From: Argentina anserina
Taxonomy: Eukaryota; Streptophyta; Magnoliopsida; Rosales; Rosaceae
Direction of reading: 5' to 3'
DNA length: 64,000 bases
Assembly: GCF_933775445.1 (NCBI RefSeq)
Contig: NC_065877.1
Coordinates: forward strand, 28,024,001 to 28,088,000
How positions within the stretch are numbered: the stretch's first letter is position 1; each line of letters opens with the position of its first letter. Under the pieces are notes generated by a model. That model was given only the letters and a program-made list of their open reading frames with translations. It was not told the origin of the DNA and searched no databases. Both the position numbers and the translations under genes were made by a program. This document shows positions 63,705 to 64,000 of the stretch, in pieces.

Positions 63705-64000
63705 AGGACTATGGAGGGGGGACTAGCTTGGGAAAAGAAATGTCCTTCGAGACAGCATACTATGTTGCTAGAAGTCTATCAGCAAGGCCTTTCCCCTTTG
63801 GAGTTGCTTGTACAGACGTAGTACCCATACTTGTAAATAGCAGATAATTAGTTACTGAAGCCAGAAACTCTGTACAGTTTTAAGTTGTAGGCTATTAGCC
63901 CAAAAGATGTAGGTTAGCTATCATTTCCTGATCACAACTTGTAAATAACCACACCGAGGCTTTTGATGTGTAAGCAGCACACATTAGCTGTGTGCAATTT
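63705..64000 (+). other. SHBY-like 3' UTR
   Basis: Follows the TGA at 63702-63704. No frame of note. TTGTAAATA motifs near 63833 and 63943 could be part of polyadenylation signals. Confidence 0.6.

Overview
This is a window of plant nuclear DNA, from a eudicot and probably from the rose family. The family guess rests on general look and is weak; the plant assignment is strong. The genes have many short exons with GT-AG introns in AT-rich DNA. Products match plant families: a RINGLET-type homeobox-DDT protein, a GH5 endo-mannanase, RALF peptides and a SHRUBBY-type VPS13. All gene models below were spliced by eye from reading frames and splice sites, with no transcript data.

Layout: (1) 1-4049, minus: a PGAP5/MPPE1-like metallophosphoesterase, cut by the window start. 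(2) 4.1-10.2 kb: intergenic, with a poly(A)-tailed insertion that splits an older tandem duplication. (3) 10.23-17.09 kb, plus: an RLT3-like homeobox-DDT gene, 17 exons, 1183 codons plus stop. (4) 17.94-19.61 kb, minus: a secreted endo-1,4-beta-mannanase, 5 exons, 417 aa. (5) 19.6-27.3 kb: intergenic, holding a hAT-like non-autonomous element with 8-bp target duplication and a deleted PIF/Harbinger-like element. The latter carries a fused Myb/SANT-transposase ORF and a 7-copy tandem array of about 146 bp. (6) 27.67-28.34 kb, plus: a small unrecognised coiled-coil gene of 132 aa with an E2F-type site upstream. (7) 30.1-31.2 kb, minus: two tandem RALF-like peptide genes. (8) 31.54-36.47 kb: a dead, probably 5'-truncated L1-type LINE flanked by a perfect 18-bp target duplication, sitting 308 bp upstream of the second RALF gene. 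(9) 37.4-39.8 kb: an AT-rich element with a nested Mutator-like element (9-bp target duplication), which holds a TGTCACA minisatellite and GC-richer gene-like DNA. (10) 40.15-63.70 kb, plus: a complete SHRUBBY/VPS13-like lipid-transfer protein gene, 46 exons, about 3463 aa.

The genes do not form a pathway; this is an ordinary mosaic of single genes separated by transposon-rich DNA. The host genes act in GPI-anchor processing, chromatin remodelling, cell-wall mannan turnover, peptide signalling and membrane contact sites. I found no clearly new biological system. The most unusual objects are the PIF/Harbinger derivative with its dimeric satellite-like array, the nested Pack-MULE-like element, and the RALF pair with altered C-termini and a LINE in one promoter.
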